From Agrostemma githago (taxonomy: Eukaryota > Streptophyta > Magnoliopsida > Caryophyllales > Caryophyllaceae), in NCBI GenBank assembly GCA_958450325.1, contig OY288243.1:5184586-5248585 (forward strand): a DNA stretch of 64,000 nucleotides, given 5' to 3'. Made by a program: the position numbers and the translations under genes. Shown here in pieces: positions 32,451 to 44,348 of the stretch. Position 1 is the stretch's first letter. Every line of letters starts with the position of its first letter. The notes under the pieces are model-generated. The model was not told the origin of the DNA, did no database searches, and saw only the letters and a list, made by a program, of their open reading frames with translations.

Positions 32451-32825
32451 TTACCGCCCTCCGTTCCTGGCAGCGGTTCGCTTCGTACCCCTGGCACCTC
32501 CTCCACTTTCAAAGTGAAGCTGCCTAGGAGTAGTTGCGATCCTGCCAACCAAGTCTTCTGGGATGAACTCTTGATTCAGTATCGCTGAAAAGAAGGCTGC
32601 AGTTTGTGCAACCTGGGCAGGGGTGAGGTTCAAATTAGGCCTCTGATGGCCAACCTGCCCAGCTGCCACTGCAGCTTCTCCATCAGGCGCCCCATGAAGG
32701 CTGGCGCGCTCTACGCCTGGGATTGTTGCAGCAGGTGTTCTCCCAGGCGCAGGCATTCCATATAGGGGGATCACCGGTGGTACCGTCAGACCCGCCCCAG
32801 AACTGGCCTCTATGATTTCAGGCAT
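32451..32825 (-). pseudogene. First gag segment of the Retand-like element
   Basis: It starts with MPEIIEASSGAG at 32825, about 80 bp from the primer-binding site, and carries Ala/Pro-rich sequence. LNLTPAQVAQTAAFFSAIL is the only ordered-looking part. The frame is open upstream into the leader, but this ATG is the first with a coding-like downstream. It ends at 32451. Confidence 0.6.
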
Positions 32826-32885
32826 TTTGTTGTGATTGATTGTGGTTAATTTTTTGTGGGTGATTCGTGGGTACAACCAAATTTT

Positions 32886-32902
32886 TCCCACAGACGGCGC
32901 CA
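32886..32902 (-). other. Primer-binding site of the Retand-like element
   Basis: The minus strand reads TGGCGCCGTCTGTGGGA, three bases (AAT) inside the 5' LTR. TGGCGCCGT matches the start used by plant gypsy elements primed by a tRNA-Asp-type acceptor end. Confidence 0.75.
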
Positions 32903-32905
32903 AAT

Positions 32906-33590
32906 TGTTCCGGTATGGAAACAATTAAACCCGACTTTGGATTCGGGTTCCAACAAATGCTATGATGCTTAAACGGTCTATGTTTGACTTCCTTTGATCT
33001 CCGCTTCTCCTCACTCCGGTGATCGGACTTCCTCGGCGAAGACGGCCTGTCCCTGCACAATGAACGCACAGGGCCCCGGAGGTGTCCGGGGGGGAACCCT
33101 CTTCGATGCCTAAGTCAGTCCGTGAATAACCTTTAGGAACCTAGCTCGTGAGGAACTAGGTGGCGGTTTTAGAGTGAGAGTCTAGAGAGAAAAAATCCAA
33201 CCCCTCTCAAGTGGGAAATGGGAGAGTATTTATACCTTCCCACAAGAGAGAGAAAGAGAAGTGGAGAGAGGAAGAATGGATGGATGAGGGGGTGACAAGT
33301 GGCTTCGCCTTATTCACCCATTCTCCTTTACCTTAGGCGAAATGACGGAGGGGCCCCTGGTTTCCCCTGCCCTTGCTGGGGGCAGGAACACCCTGAGGGT
33401 CAGCAGACAGGGGGGCTTGACTGCCTTGTTCGGCTGGCGGCATGGCCCTGCGGGGCAGGTGCGTGCCATGGAGTGTTTCAGCAATCTTCGTAGGATGGTT
33501 ATGCAGGGCAAGCTTCCCTCTGCTCCTAGGGCGGATCATCCCGGGGCCTAATTGGCGGGCGACCCGTAGCAGCTTTGTCAACTCCCATCA
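32906..33590 (-). repeat. 5' LTR of the Retand-like element
   Basis: 685 bp, TGTTCCGG...CTCCCATCA on the plus strand, nearly identical to 21816-22500. Its minus-strand TATA box is TATTTATA at 33227-33234. Confidence 0.92.
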
Positions 33591-33812
33591 AACACTATTT
33601 ACAAGTGATGGGAATCTTCAATGTAACTTTTAATATATAAGATAAAAGATAGTCATGTGGGATCTTGTTTAAATCATCTAATAAAATATATTACGAATAT
33701 CAAATTTTTATAATTTTTAGTAACACGTAACTAAAGATATAGACAAAAGAAAACGCGTATCGACGTAAGTGCATAAAGCAAATGTATACAAATGGTTGGA
33801 ACGGAGGGAGTA

Positions 33813-34611
33813 AGGAATTTTTACTATTGAGGAGAATTAAGAAATTTCATACGAGTAACTAATACGTAGGTTGATGTGTCAACAAAAAAGTTCACTATGG
33901 AACTTTAACCATTGGTATTGCCCTCTCCCTACAAAAATACGTGGTTGTATTTAGGGATGTAAAGGGTAAGATGGATTGGATTCCATTAAATTTCCATATG
34001 ATCCTGATCCAGATCTAGATCCAGTATCCTTATTTCTCCCCCTTCAGATCTTAAGAGTTTTTTTTTGTGAAGAGTCTTAAATGATAGTAGAAATCACAAT
34101 GACGAGTTCTTGTTCTTGAGGTTGTTGCAAGAACATTATTTTGCTAAGTTTATTCATTGTGACAAAAAGTTTGTACAAGAATTGATAGACTTGTTTTGAA
34201 AATAAGAATCACGTTCTTACTAAATCTAAGATAAGGTTGCCCAATTGTTATCTATTTTATTTAATTATCTCATGTAATAACCTTATTTAGAGTGTTTCCA
34301 TTGATATCAAAAGTTCTCAACACATTGAGTTTGTCAAAAACTTACTACATGACAACGACAAACTTTATTTTGAGTTTGTCCATTGTGAATTCACAAATTT
34401 CAGCAGCTAAGAAATTTTTAGTATAATAGAAAAGTTTTTGTATAAAGTTCATAAATTAAATAATCCTCATTTAAGTAGTTTTATTTATTTTTTATTTTTA
34501 TATGCCCTTGCATGGTTGGAACAACTTTTTCTTTGGGAAAATAATAAAACTTGGTAAATGTTATTTTACTCATTCCAAAACTACTTTAATTGCTTTCAAT
34601 CCCATATTCAC
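33813..34611. other. AT-rich intergenic sequence, nothing recognised
   Basis: No conserved frame, RNA gene or clear repeat boundary is visible. A short run of nested GATC words (GATCCTGATCCAGATCTAGATCCAG) lies at 34010-34026. Confidence 0.5.
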
Positions 34612-34903
34612 TAAAACAAAAAAATCAATGGACAATTTGATCCTTTCAACTTTCCCTCCAAAAAAGAATCTCCCAATATATCAACTTATATTTAACAGTT
34701 ATTAAAAACTCATTTATATTTTATTTTCTATTAAATATTTTAAATAGTGTTATTTTTATCCCCTACTCAATAAAACAAAATCAATGGACAATTTGATTTT
34801 TTTGAACTTTCTCGCCAAAAAAATCTCCCAATATGTCAACTTATATTTAGCAATTATTAAAAACCCATTTATATTTTATTTTCTATTGAATATTTTAAAT
34901 AGT
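34612..34903. repeat. Tandem duplication of about 155 bp, second copy interrupted by the Ogre-like element
   Basis: TCAATGGACAATTTGAT, TCTCCCAATAT, TCAACTTATATTTA and TATTTTCTATT recur in order about 155 bp apart. The second copy runs into the LTR at 34904 and resumes (GTTATTTTTATG) after 47913. Confidence 0.75.
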
Positions 34904-36370
34904 TGTGGACATGACATAGGTCCACCCCGACGCGGCCACGCGTGGGTTTGGGGAGGCGAATGAATCTCTATATGAGATGGATCGAATTGAAATTTAAATC
35001 GAAGTGGAGTCGCCACCGAACTTTGTGGGAGTTCGGGCCCGTTCGAACCCACTCTATGTCGTAGTGGGCCACGCACAAAGTATGGCCCATTTCCGATGTC
35101 AGAGTTTATTGGGCTCGTCCCTTTGCATTTGATACCAATACCGACATTATCGGATACCGTGTATTGAATGACTCTCGTGCGCCAACGGTTTCGGGCATCC
35201 GGAAACCGAGGTTCTGAGTAAGGGGTGAGGGTACGTGTTGGGAAGTTCACAAAGAACATCCAACCCCGTCCGCACATTAGCGACCTCTACTAAGATATCG
35301 ATTGACTCTCTAATACGCGTGTTAGTAGAACGATGAAAATGATATGCAAACATTATTTTCCCTAGATATGCGAGAATAATTGAATGGGTTGCTAGGTCGA
35401 TTTAATGCAACTAAATTTAACGTCAAAGTTGTATTTAGCATGCGGGATTTATTTTAGTACAATAAAATAAACAACGGAAATATAAATCGACAAAAGAACA
35501 AACGGTTAGTAACGGTATAACGATAATAACGGTTTGCAAAAGTATAGGATGCTATAGAATAATGTAAACATAATGCATGGTTTTGAAAAAGCAGTAGGTC
35601 ACGTGATGGATTAAGCACGCGTTGACCGAGGTCAAGAAAATATTTATCGAGATTTAGAATATGCTGAAAGACCCGCTATTTCGTTAAAGAATAGGGCGAA
35701 AATAGCTTTTTATGTTGCGGTTTTCAGGGTGTCATGCGACCCGCGCGAAGGGTGCGCGACTCGCGTGGCCAAGCGACTCGCACAGGGCACGTGCGACTCG
35801 CATGGCGGACTGTTCTCGAAGCGTTTTTTTAGAAGATCGACACTTTTATTAAATCGCGTACAAATATGACATAATTTATACTTGACCTAAAAAAAGCGAT
35901 ATTCGTTATATTCGATGTTTGATTATGGAATCGAAATCAAATATTCGGAATAAAAAAAAATTGAAGAATTATTGCTAAACAAGTTAAGGTAAAATAATCG
36001 ATTTTATGTCAAGATTTTCAGAGATCCATGCGACCCGCGCGAGAAGGGCGCGACTCGCGCCACCACGCGACTCGCACAAGGCCCGTGCGACTCGCGTGGC
36101 GGACTGTTCTCGGTCCCGATTTCGTGCTACTCGTTGTATCCGGTGCTTGGTTATAGGACCAATACGGGATATTTAGAGTGATTTTTGAAAATATGATTTT
36201 GTAAGTCGAATTAAATCGAACTAACACGATATGAATGATCTCCGCGTTTATGGTGTCGTATTAACTTGATTGAGTTAGGTGACTACTACTTTAGCATCAA
36301 CGAACATCATGTTAGTGGGATTATTTGACTAGACTAATTAAATTCGATATCCAACTATTAAGTTGGTATC
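34904..36370 (-). repeat. Truncated 3' LTR of the Ogre-like element
   Basis: It matches 45409-46857 with a few percent mismatch and one extra block of about 24 bp in the GC-rich region at about 35785. It stops matching after GTTGGTATC. In transcription order it therefore retains the end of the LTR but lacks U3 and its TATA box. Confidence 0.85.
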
Positions 36371-39300
36371 CAATTTTGAGTTTAATGATATTTATTTATA
36401 TTTTAAAATATATTTTTAATTCTTTTAAATCTATTTATTTGATTTTCATCGTAAATTAATTATTTTTCCGCAAGGAATTCTACTTCTCTACGAATTAACA
36501 TTTTTAAGCTCGGATTTAAGTTATTTCGTTTCCTACAAATGTCTAAAAATATTTATATAATATTTTCAACTAAGAAATATTTTCATTTACGAAAATTTGG
36601 CCATTAATGATTTTATTACGAAGTTTCGTAAATAACTATTTTCCAACGCGAGGTTTACTTGAATTACTTCGAAATGCCTTTAACTATTTTACGATCCTTC
36701 TTTTTATCAATTTACAAATCATTTGAGATATTTTCCCCATGTTTTGGACCGACTCACCCCCTTTTGTGACTCACCCATTACATTTTTTTTATAACCTTTC
36801 ATTTTATAAAAACGATTTAAGAAATTAGATAATTCTTCACTACCATTTATTGGGATGACTCGTGCACACTCTTCATGCTTCATTCTCTTCATTTTGGCTG
36901 CATATTTTAGTCTAGTTTCACCTTGTTTTCATCAAACATTAATATTATTCAAACATATGAAACCATCCATTTTTTCTTATATTCATTTCTACACTTAAAC
37001 AAAAAAAATCCCTTTCTTCTCCTTCTTTTGGTCGTGTCATCAGCAGCCCCTCAAGGCTTATTCTTGCTTCAATTCAAGCCATAATCGTCTCATTTTTATC
37101 GTTGAATTAATCGTTATTCCGATCCTTTCGTTAAGGTAATAATCGATGTTGTTTTCGATCATTATTTTCCTTGATTTTATGAGTTTTTCTCATGGTATTT
37201 TCTGCCATGATTCTCGTGTATTGTAGACTTCTTGAACGATCTCGAAGCCGACGAATATTTTATCGATTTCGATTTGGACTAGAGGTAACGTCGATGTTAC
37301 TCTGTATTACTTGATTTTAATTGAGTATTTGCATGTATATATTTTTATATTTTATTTTGGAAATATATGTATGTCATAAAATCTGGAAAATTTTTAAAAT
37401 TTGAAAATTTGCATGTTTCGGTATTTTTATCGCTTTTACGAGATTAACGATTAAATCGTCATATTAATTTGTAAAATCGTAATATTCGGCCTAAACATGT
37501 AATATATGTTTATATTCTGGAAAAATGTTGTTTTTGATGATTTCTAATAATTTAGTATTTTTCTGATATTTTAGTTATCGATTATTGAATTATTACCGTT
37601 TTTGGACAAAAACGATTAAAAGCCAATTTTTAGTTCTAGTACCTAAAATTTTTATTTTAATCTGATTTTTGACGTGGTGAAACTTTCTGATGAAATAGAA
37701 TATTCTGAATTTTTTCATAAATTTTAGGAATTTTTAAGTGGATGAATTAATTAATCACTTTAAATCTTCGTTATCGTTAAAACCGTGTTTGTCGTTTAAA
37801 TTCTCGATTTCTAGTCCTATGATTAAATTCGGAAAAAATGTGATTATGATGATTTCATATTAAAATGTGATTTTTCTGATTTTTAGTGCCTTAATAAATG
37901 TTCGGAGTGATAAGTTTTATTAGTGAAATCGTTAATTGTGAAAACGGGTTTTAAAGACGGTTTTGACGGGATTTATTAAATCTGGAATTTTTGAAAATCT
38001 GGAAAAATGGTAGATTCTGGAAAATCATGATTTTTGGGTTTAATAATACTTTTTGGATATTAATACTTAAATCGTTTTATAATTACTATTTTTATTAATC
38101 GTTATTGTCGAGATTAGATGATTAACGAGAAAATGCTTTAAAACCTGAGTTTTAGGATTCTGGAAAATTTTCTTTTCTAGACAGAATGTCCATAAATATA
38201 TTTTAGCTATTTTACGTAATTTTTGTACTATTTATTAAAGTCTTTAATTAATAAGTATTGATTTTGGACAAATTACGATTTATCGTTAAAATGCTTCGTC
38301 TTACCTAAGAGATTTAGTTTTCCAGCTATTTTGAAAATATTTAAATCTAAAACTTTAAGAGTTAAATCATCCCTTAACATACTCTAAATATATTTGTTGG
38401 TTTAATTAAATAAAGACGTTCAAATATTTAATTTGATATTTGCCGTAAAATCTTATTTATAATTTTATTATCAAAACTAATAACAATTAGGGAATTTTAG
38501 CTTTATAACTTTTGAAAACACCCTGATTAGTAGTATTAAAATGCTTAAGACATTTTTAATCATTTCATAACCCTTGTACGATATTTTAATAATTTCATAA
38601 ACCCAATTGTTCTCGTTTTTCGAAATTAATATCGTTAAGGCCGAAAGTATTAGTTTTATAAATCTATATCATTTACTAAAATGTTGAATTAGTATAAACT
38701 AATATTTTCGCTATTTTGATATGATTCTATTTTTTTTAAAGTTTCTAAAAATAGAAAGTTTTATCTTTTAGAATATAATGGTTACTCCTTTTCTCTCCAT
38801 ATTATTTATAATGTTTATATCTTTTGAATATCGATAATGGCTTTGTTTTGGAGTTATAGAATAAGGACAAGTGTGAGGTTAGAGTAATATATTCTAGGGT
38901 TTACGGTTTTGCCATCAACTATAAGGCTAGTGTATCAGGAATCGGTACATTGGTTGTTGAACCGGGTGACAGGTATCCCGGGAGTTTTGTACATTTTGAC
39001 CTTAAGCTTAGGCCTCGCAGTAAGTCGCCGTCATAAGTTGAACTGGGTGACAGGTAATCCCAGGAGGGGTGTGCATTATCTTAAACTAGGGTCACGCATT
39101 TATAAGTCGCCGCTCTATTATGGTTGAGTAGCCTAGTTAGAGACCGAAGTTTGATTTGTTTGAACTAATAAGTTCTCGAAGCTAGTTTTTAGTATTCTCC
39201 TAGTGAAAGTCTAGCATTCATCACTACTTCTATCCATAACGCCATTTTGAATATTTTTATTATTATCGATATAATTTTGATTTGCAGGTTGGCAAATGTT

Positions 39301-39768
39301 TTACGTTTTCTCCGGAAAACTCATTTTTATTATATTGTTTCGACACGTGAAGTTTTTCACTGAAAACTTATTTTCATTATAATGTTTTACTGTTTTCCGT
39401 CTTTACTATTTTTCCTATATTAGTAATTACTGTTTTAAAATCCTGTTATACGGCTGGGAGAACGTTGACGTTGCTCCCCACTGATTGTGGCTGTTATGTT
39501 TTTAACATGGCAGGTATATGTGTTTCTCTTCGGGTAGGCTAGCGAGCAGTTATGGATCCTGCTTGTTTTAATAAGATCACTGTATTATGGATTGTTAAAA
39601 ACCCTATTTATAGATTCCATTTTATTTTTATTTTGTAGCGATTTTTATTTTATGGCTTATGTATTGACTTACCATTTTTATTTAATCAAGACATAGCTAC
39701 AGTGTGTTATAATCCCACTGCTACAGTGTTTCCGCCACTGTATTGCGTTAGAATTTCTAGGGGACTAC
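36371..39768. other. 3.4-kb AT-rich insert of unclear class, LTR-like
   Basis: No coding domain is present. The sequence looks like a long plant gypsy LTR or UTR: AT-rich text, a pyrimidine-rich leader near 37010-37130, a direct duplication at 38960-39110 (GGGTGACAGGTAATCCC-like units with AAGTCGCCG), and a right edge ending GGGGACTACA next to truncated RNase H. No start or target duplication was found. It may be a truncated LTR of another element joined by illegitimate recombination. Confidence 0.4.
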
Positions 39769-40473
39769 ACTATCGGCGAGGAACTCGGCTACTACCCGGC
39801 CTTTGATGGCTTTTAATGGTACAAACTTGAGGTCGAACTCAGCTAACATTAAAGTTCATCTGGACATCCTGCCATTGAGGATGTGCTTCTCGAATAGGTA
39901 CTTGATAGGATCCATTTTGGATAACACATGTACCTCCTGACTAAGCATGTAATGTCAGAGCTTTTTAGTGGCCCAAACCAAAGCTAAGCACGTTTTCTCG
40001 AGCATTGTATACTTGCATTCGTATTCTAGGAACTTTTTAATGATATAGTAAATAGCTCATTCTTCTGAATCGACTGTCTGGGCCAGCATAGCCCCCATGG
40101 CTGTCTCGGTCGTTGTTAGATATAACGACAAAGGCAAACCGGGTTGAGGTGGCATTAATACCGGCGGTGCAGACAGGATCTCCTTGATTTTATCAAAAGC
40201 CGTTTGACATTTGTCGTCCCATAGTACCCGTTCTCCGATCTTCATTTTTTTGAAAATGGGTTCGCATACCATGGTTAATTTTGAAATGAATCGGCAGATA
40301 TATTGGACTTTCCCGAGAAACCCGCTTATTTCTTTTTCGGTTTTGGGTGGCTGCATCTTGGTAATGGCTTTGATTTTAGCTGGGTCGACCTCGATGCCGC
40401 GTTGGCTAATTATATGGCCCAGTAATTTGCCCGATGTTACCCCGAAACTGCATTTTTGAGGGTTTAGCCTCAT
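39769..40473 (-). pseudogene. RT end and RNase H of the Ogre-like element, decayed
   Basis: The frame from MRLNPQKCSFGV is open to a stop at 40057 (RT thumb and connection). The same region then continues with recognisable RNase H words (YTMLEKTCLALVWA, DPIKYLFEK, AEFLAD) interrupted by at least three stops. It breaks off at about 39769 before any integrase. Confidence 0.8.
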
Positions 40474-40505
40474 GTTGTATTTGCGTAGTCGGGTAAAGAA
40501 TTTTC

Positions 40506-41204
40506 TTAGGGCCGCAATGTGCCACTTCGGTCTTTGTACTTCACAATCATATCGTCGACATAAACCTCCACTTCCTTATGCATCATGTCATGTAATAGGG
40601 TAGTGGCGGTTCGTTGATAAGTGGCCCCGGCATTGATGAGCCCAAATGGCATGACGGTGTAACAGTAAGTACCCCAAAGTGTAATGAAGGTGGTCTTACT
40701 CATGTCTTCTTCTTCCATTTTGATCTGATTGTATCCGGCATACCCGTCCATGAATGATAGAAGGGCATGATCGGCCGTGTTGTCCACTAGTATGTCGATG
40801 TGTGGTAACGGAAAATCGTCTTTTGGACTGGCCTTATTAAGGTCCCGGAAATCTACACATACCCGCACCTTGCCGTCCTTCTTGGGTACCGGCACGATGT
40901 TTGCGACCCAGTCTGGATATTCGGACACTTGTATAAAGCCCGCTTTGAATTGCTTGTCGACTTCTTCTTTGACTTTGAGAGACCATTCGGGCCTCATTCT
41001 TCGGAGTTTCCGTTTTACCGGTTTGCACCCATCTTTGATGGGTATATGGTGTTCAGCTATTTCCCAATCTATCCCCGGCATGTCCTTGTAGGACCATGCG
41101 AAGACGTCCTTGAATTCCTGGAGGAGGTCCGTGAATTGTTTCTTCTCCTCAGGATCTAAAGATAGGCCCAACTTAAGCATCTGGGGCTTTAAAGTGGTTC
41201 CCAC
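40506..41204 (-). pseudogene. Reverse transcriptase of the Ogre-like element
   Basis: Intact RT finger and palm blocks: VKEEVDKQFKAGFIQV, VPVPKKDGKVRVCVDFRDLN, FMDGYAGYNQI, MPFGLINAGATYQR and VYVDDMIV. It is in frame with the protease-linker frame upstream but separated from it by TGA at 41238-41240. A frameshift between 40506 and 40474 cuts it from the RNase H part. Confidence 0.88.
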
Positions 41205-41237
41205 GTTAATGGACTCGGTTTCTTCAATTACCGGATC

Positions 41238-42488
41238 TCAGGACTCCCTTTGTTCGAGCTGCTCGATCAGATGCGGAGGTAGAGGTACCTGTTCGCCGGG
41301 TTTCTCAATGTCATTACGTATAAAATCTTTGAAATTGAAAGAATTTTGGAAATAAGACAAGTCGTAAGCGGAATGGTTTTCGTTATTATTAATAGTGAAT
41401 TTTGAGAACAACTCAAAGAGAGCGGCCATCTGATCGTTGGTCAGTGGCGGGATAGGGAGTGGTCTCGGGACAGGCCCCGAGACTCCAGTGGAAGTGGCTA
41501 AGGGAAGAGGGATTACAGACTCGACTCTAGCACCAGACCCTCTAGACTTGGACTCAGACTCCGACTCGGACTCGGACTCAGTGTCCGGCATGTCTCCCTC
41601 GCCGGTGGTCAGCTTGTAGATCCGTCCTTGGCTGTCGGTCCACTTGATGGTCTTCCTCCATGCCTTTTTCCCAGTGTCCGTACCGACTTCGGAGATCAGC
41701 TTGGTTGGGTCAAACCGATTGCTGCGAAGGATCAGGTTGACCAAGTCATCCTTTGGAGCAGGGACGACCTTGTCTTCTCCAAATAGGAGCCCCAGCACGG
41801 GCTCGGAGTTGTTTTCACCTTCTTTGGACTCGGCCTGGACAAGGGTGAATATATCATCAGGGATGAAATTGCATTCCCGAGCCGTTTTGGTCTTGGGACA
41901 TGTGATAGTGGGCTGGTATAGCCCCACTTGAATAGCTCCGAAAACTGGGGTAACAAAGTAATCGGTTAGTTTCGGGCTATAAGGGCCCAAGTAGGTACCC
42001 TTGAGGATGTTGGTAGCCTTGTGAATACCGGCCCAGACCACGTTTTCCGGGGTTATAGCATACCCCAATCCGAACTGTGATTCGCCATCGTTTAGGACCT
42101 CGATAATCTTCCCAGCTGGAAGATATGGTCTCGAGGTAGCCCCCGGTAAGTAGCCCAAGTTTTGCAGCATCGTGTCGATGCTAGTGGTGAAGTAAGGCCT
42201 GAAGAGATATTCCTCCTCGATCATCCCCACGAAATCAAATCCTCGTGGGTCGGCCCGGTCCGTAGCGTTGCAGCTTGCTACGGTAATGGGGGTGGCCTCC
42301 AGTGTGATGACACCGTCTTGGAGAGGCATCTTGACCTTTCTATGTAAGGTAGAGGACACGGCCTTGACTGCGTGGATCCAAGGCCTTCCGAGCAGCAAGT
42401 TGAAGGACGAGGTGACATCAATCACCTGGAACTCCAGTTCTTTCTCGATCGGGCCCGTTATGATTGTTAGTTTAACGGCCCCGGCCAC
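41238..42488 (-). pseudogene. Protease C-terminal part and linker to RT
   Basis: It begins with the end of the aspartic protease (FNLLLGRPWIHAVKAVSST) and continues through a linker with a Ser/Glu/Asp run (SESESESESKSRGS) to RT. The protease active site DDGSAVNVLP lies upstream at about 42580-42620 in another frame: one base is missing immediately after it. Confidence 0.8.
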
Positions 42489-42602
42489 TGGTTTTGGGCT
42501 TCCGTCAAAAGCCTGGATAGTTTGCGCCGTCGGGAGGTAGTCGGCCTCGGTAATGCCGAGGGCCTTAGCGGTCCTTAGGGAAGGACATTTACAGCGGACC
42601 CA

Positions 42603-44348
42603 TCATCGATAAGAGTCATGGGGAGGTACTAATCTCGGCAAAATGACCGTGATGTATAGGGCCAGATTATGATTGGGCCCGAACGGTGGCAGATCAGATT
42701 CAGAGAAGGTGATAAGCGGGCCTTCTTCTTTGGATTTGCCCTTGAGATAGGGCATAATAGTGGCTACCATTTCTGCAGGGGTAACCTGTGAGTCGACCTT
42801 AATCTCATCGAGAGCCTTAGTCAGTGCTTCCCGATGCGCTTGTGAGCTAACCAGAAGTTGCCATATGGTTAGATCGGCTCGAACCCTCTTCAATTGTTGG
42901 ACCAGGGCCGTGTCGTTGCTTGGTTCATCGAGGGTAGGTTCCGTCCTGGTAGGTTCAGTGACGGTTGTTGGGGTAGGGCGCCCGGTTGTGGCGAGGTGGT
43001 TGGTGGCTAAGGCCTTGGACTTAGCTTTTCGTACCTCTTCAATGGTGATGGGGACAGCTTCCCCTTTAGCTAGGTAAACATCTTCCTCATCATCGAACCA
43101 TATCCCGTTAATTTGCGGGATAAAGGGGGAAATGAGGTGTGAGCAGTCGATTACCTCTCCAGTGAATATAGCATGGGTACTGAACGGGTTTTCCTTGTTA
43201 CTCGGCCTTTCTCCGGGCAACAGTATTTTCCCACTTTCAATCAGATCTTGGATCAGATGCTTCAATTTCCAGCATTTTTCCGTGTCATGCCCGTTACCTC
43301 GATGATACTGGTAGTAGGCTTGTGTATTGTAACTTTTGGATCTCTTTTCCACTGGAACTTCTGGCATTGGGCCTATCGGTTAGATTAGACCCTTTGAGGA
43401 TAGCCTTTGTAAGGCGTAGGCATAGGTGATCCCTATATCCGTGAGCACCCGAGTTGGAGTATTCTTTTTGGATGAGGTATCCAGTAGATTAACCTCATCG
43501 AAGACACTGCGAGTTGCAGCAGCAGGTGTGGGCTTGCTCACAGATGAACTGACCCCTTGATATCCCTTGGTAGAGGCCTTAGTCAGGCTCTCTAACCTTA
43601 AATCATCCTCGATCCTTGTGCCCATTTCAGTAAGGGTGGCAAAGTTGGGAATGACAGCATACCGGAGATGGACCCGGTAGGATGGGAGGAGATTCTTGAC
43701 AAAAGCCTCCACTAGTACTTTCTCGCTGGACTTGTCAACCAGCTTCACGCTTTCGGCCCGCCATCTTTGGAGATATTGGGTGAACCCTTCTTTGGGCTCT
43801 TGGGCCATCACTTCCAGAGTACGCATTGTAGTCTGGATCTCGGTATTATTAGCGTAATTCCGAGCAAATTCAGTCGCCACGTCATCCAAAATCTTATACT
43901 TCTTGGAATCGAGCCTGTAGTACCAAGCTTTGGGATGCTTCTCGAGGGAGGAAGCGAACAGATGCTTGAACATAGTGGACTTCACCCCCTTGACAACCAT
44001 GAATTCTTTGAAGGCCCGGATGTGATGGACCGGGTCTTCAGTGCCCTCAAACATCGGTATCCCCGCAAGGTTGAGGTTGGCAGGAAGCTCGTCATTCAAA
44101 GGCGAGTAGGAGCGAGCATTTTCAGTGTTAATCGAGTTACTTGTTGACAAGTGGACCTGCTCTTCGAGCTTGCGAACGACGCTGATTAGTTCAGCTATGG
44201 GCCCAGTGGGCTCAGATCCAGCAGGAGGAGTCCCTTTCTCCACGGCATTCAAACGGGTGGCAAGGGCCGTTTGGTCAGTCTGGATGGCAGTCAGTTGAGT
44301 TTCGATCTTGGCCAGTGCGGTGGTCAGTTGATCCAAAGTGGCCTGCAT
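42603..44348 (-). pseudogene. gag of the Ogre-like element
   Basis: MQATLDQLTTALAKIETQL (44348) opens a coiled-coil N-terminus, followed by the gag domain (AWYYRLDSKKY, EFARNYANNTE, GFTQYLQRWRAES) and an atypical Cys-His knuckle (YYQYHRGNGHDTEKCWKLKHLI) at about 43300. A TAA at 43380-43382 interrupts the frame between the two parts, which are otherwise in phase. The frame is lost just before the protease. Confidence 0.85.

Larger units (their letters stand above)
21816..33590 (-). mobile_element. Tat-lineage (Retand-like) Ty3/gypsy retrotransposon, 11.8 kb
   Basis: Two 685-bp direct LTRs (TG...CA) are flanked by AACAC at 21811-21815 and 33591-33595. The minus strand reads 5' LTR, primer-binding site, gag, protease, RT, two RNase H domains and integrase; the plus strand carries two antisense frames between pol and the 3' LTR. 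The second RNase H and the antisense frames are known traits of the plant Tat clade. Retand of Silene also carries a tandem repeat in this position. Gag, RT and the antisense transposon-domain gene contain stops or frameshifts. By eye the LTRs differ at about 14 bases and a few indels, so the insertion looks fairly recent. Confidence 0.92.
21772..33810. mobile_element. Stowaway-like MITE split by an 11.8-kb LTR retrotransposon
   Basis: The left piece (21772-21815) starts GTCCCTCCATTCCAACCATT. The right piece (33591-33810) ends AATGGTTGGAACGGAGGGAG. The two ends are inverted copies, with TA outside each (21770-21771, 33811-33812). Removing 21816-33590 and one AACAC restores a MITE of about 260 bp like the one at 12160-12421. 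It lies about 310 bp upstream of the ASHH1 ATG. Confidence 0.85.

Noticed and set aside
36371..39768. The AT-rich block as a normal part of the Ogre-like LTR
   Set aside because: The complete right LTR has a different sequence there, and no polypurine tract precedes the edge at 39769.
41204..41240. Intron between protease and RT, as described for Ogre elements
   Set aside because: The two frames are in phase and separated only by one TGA; no donor or acceptor is needed.
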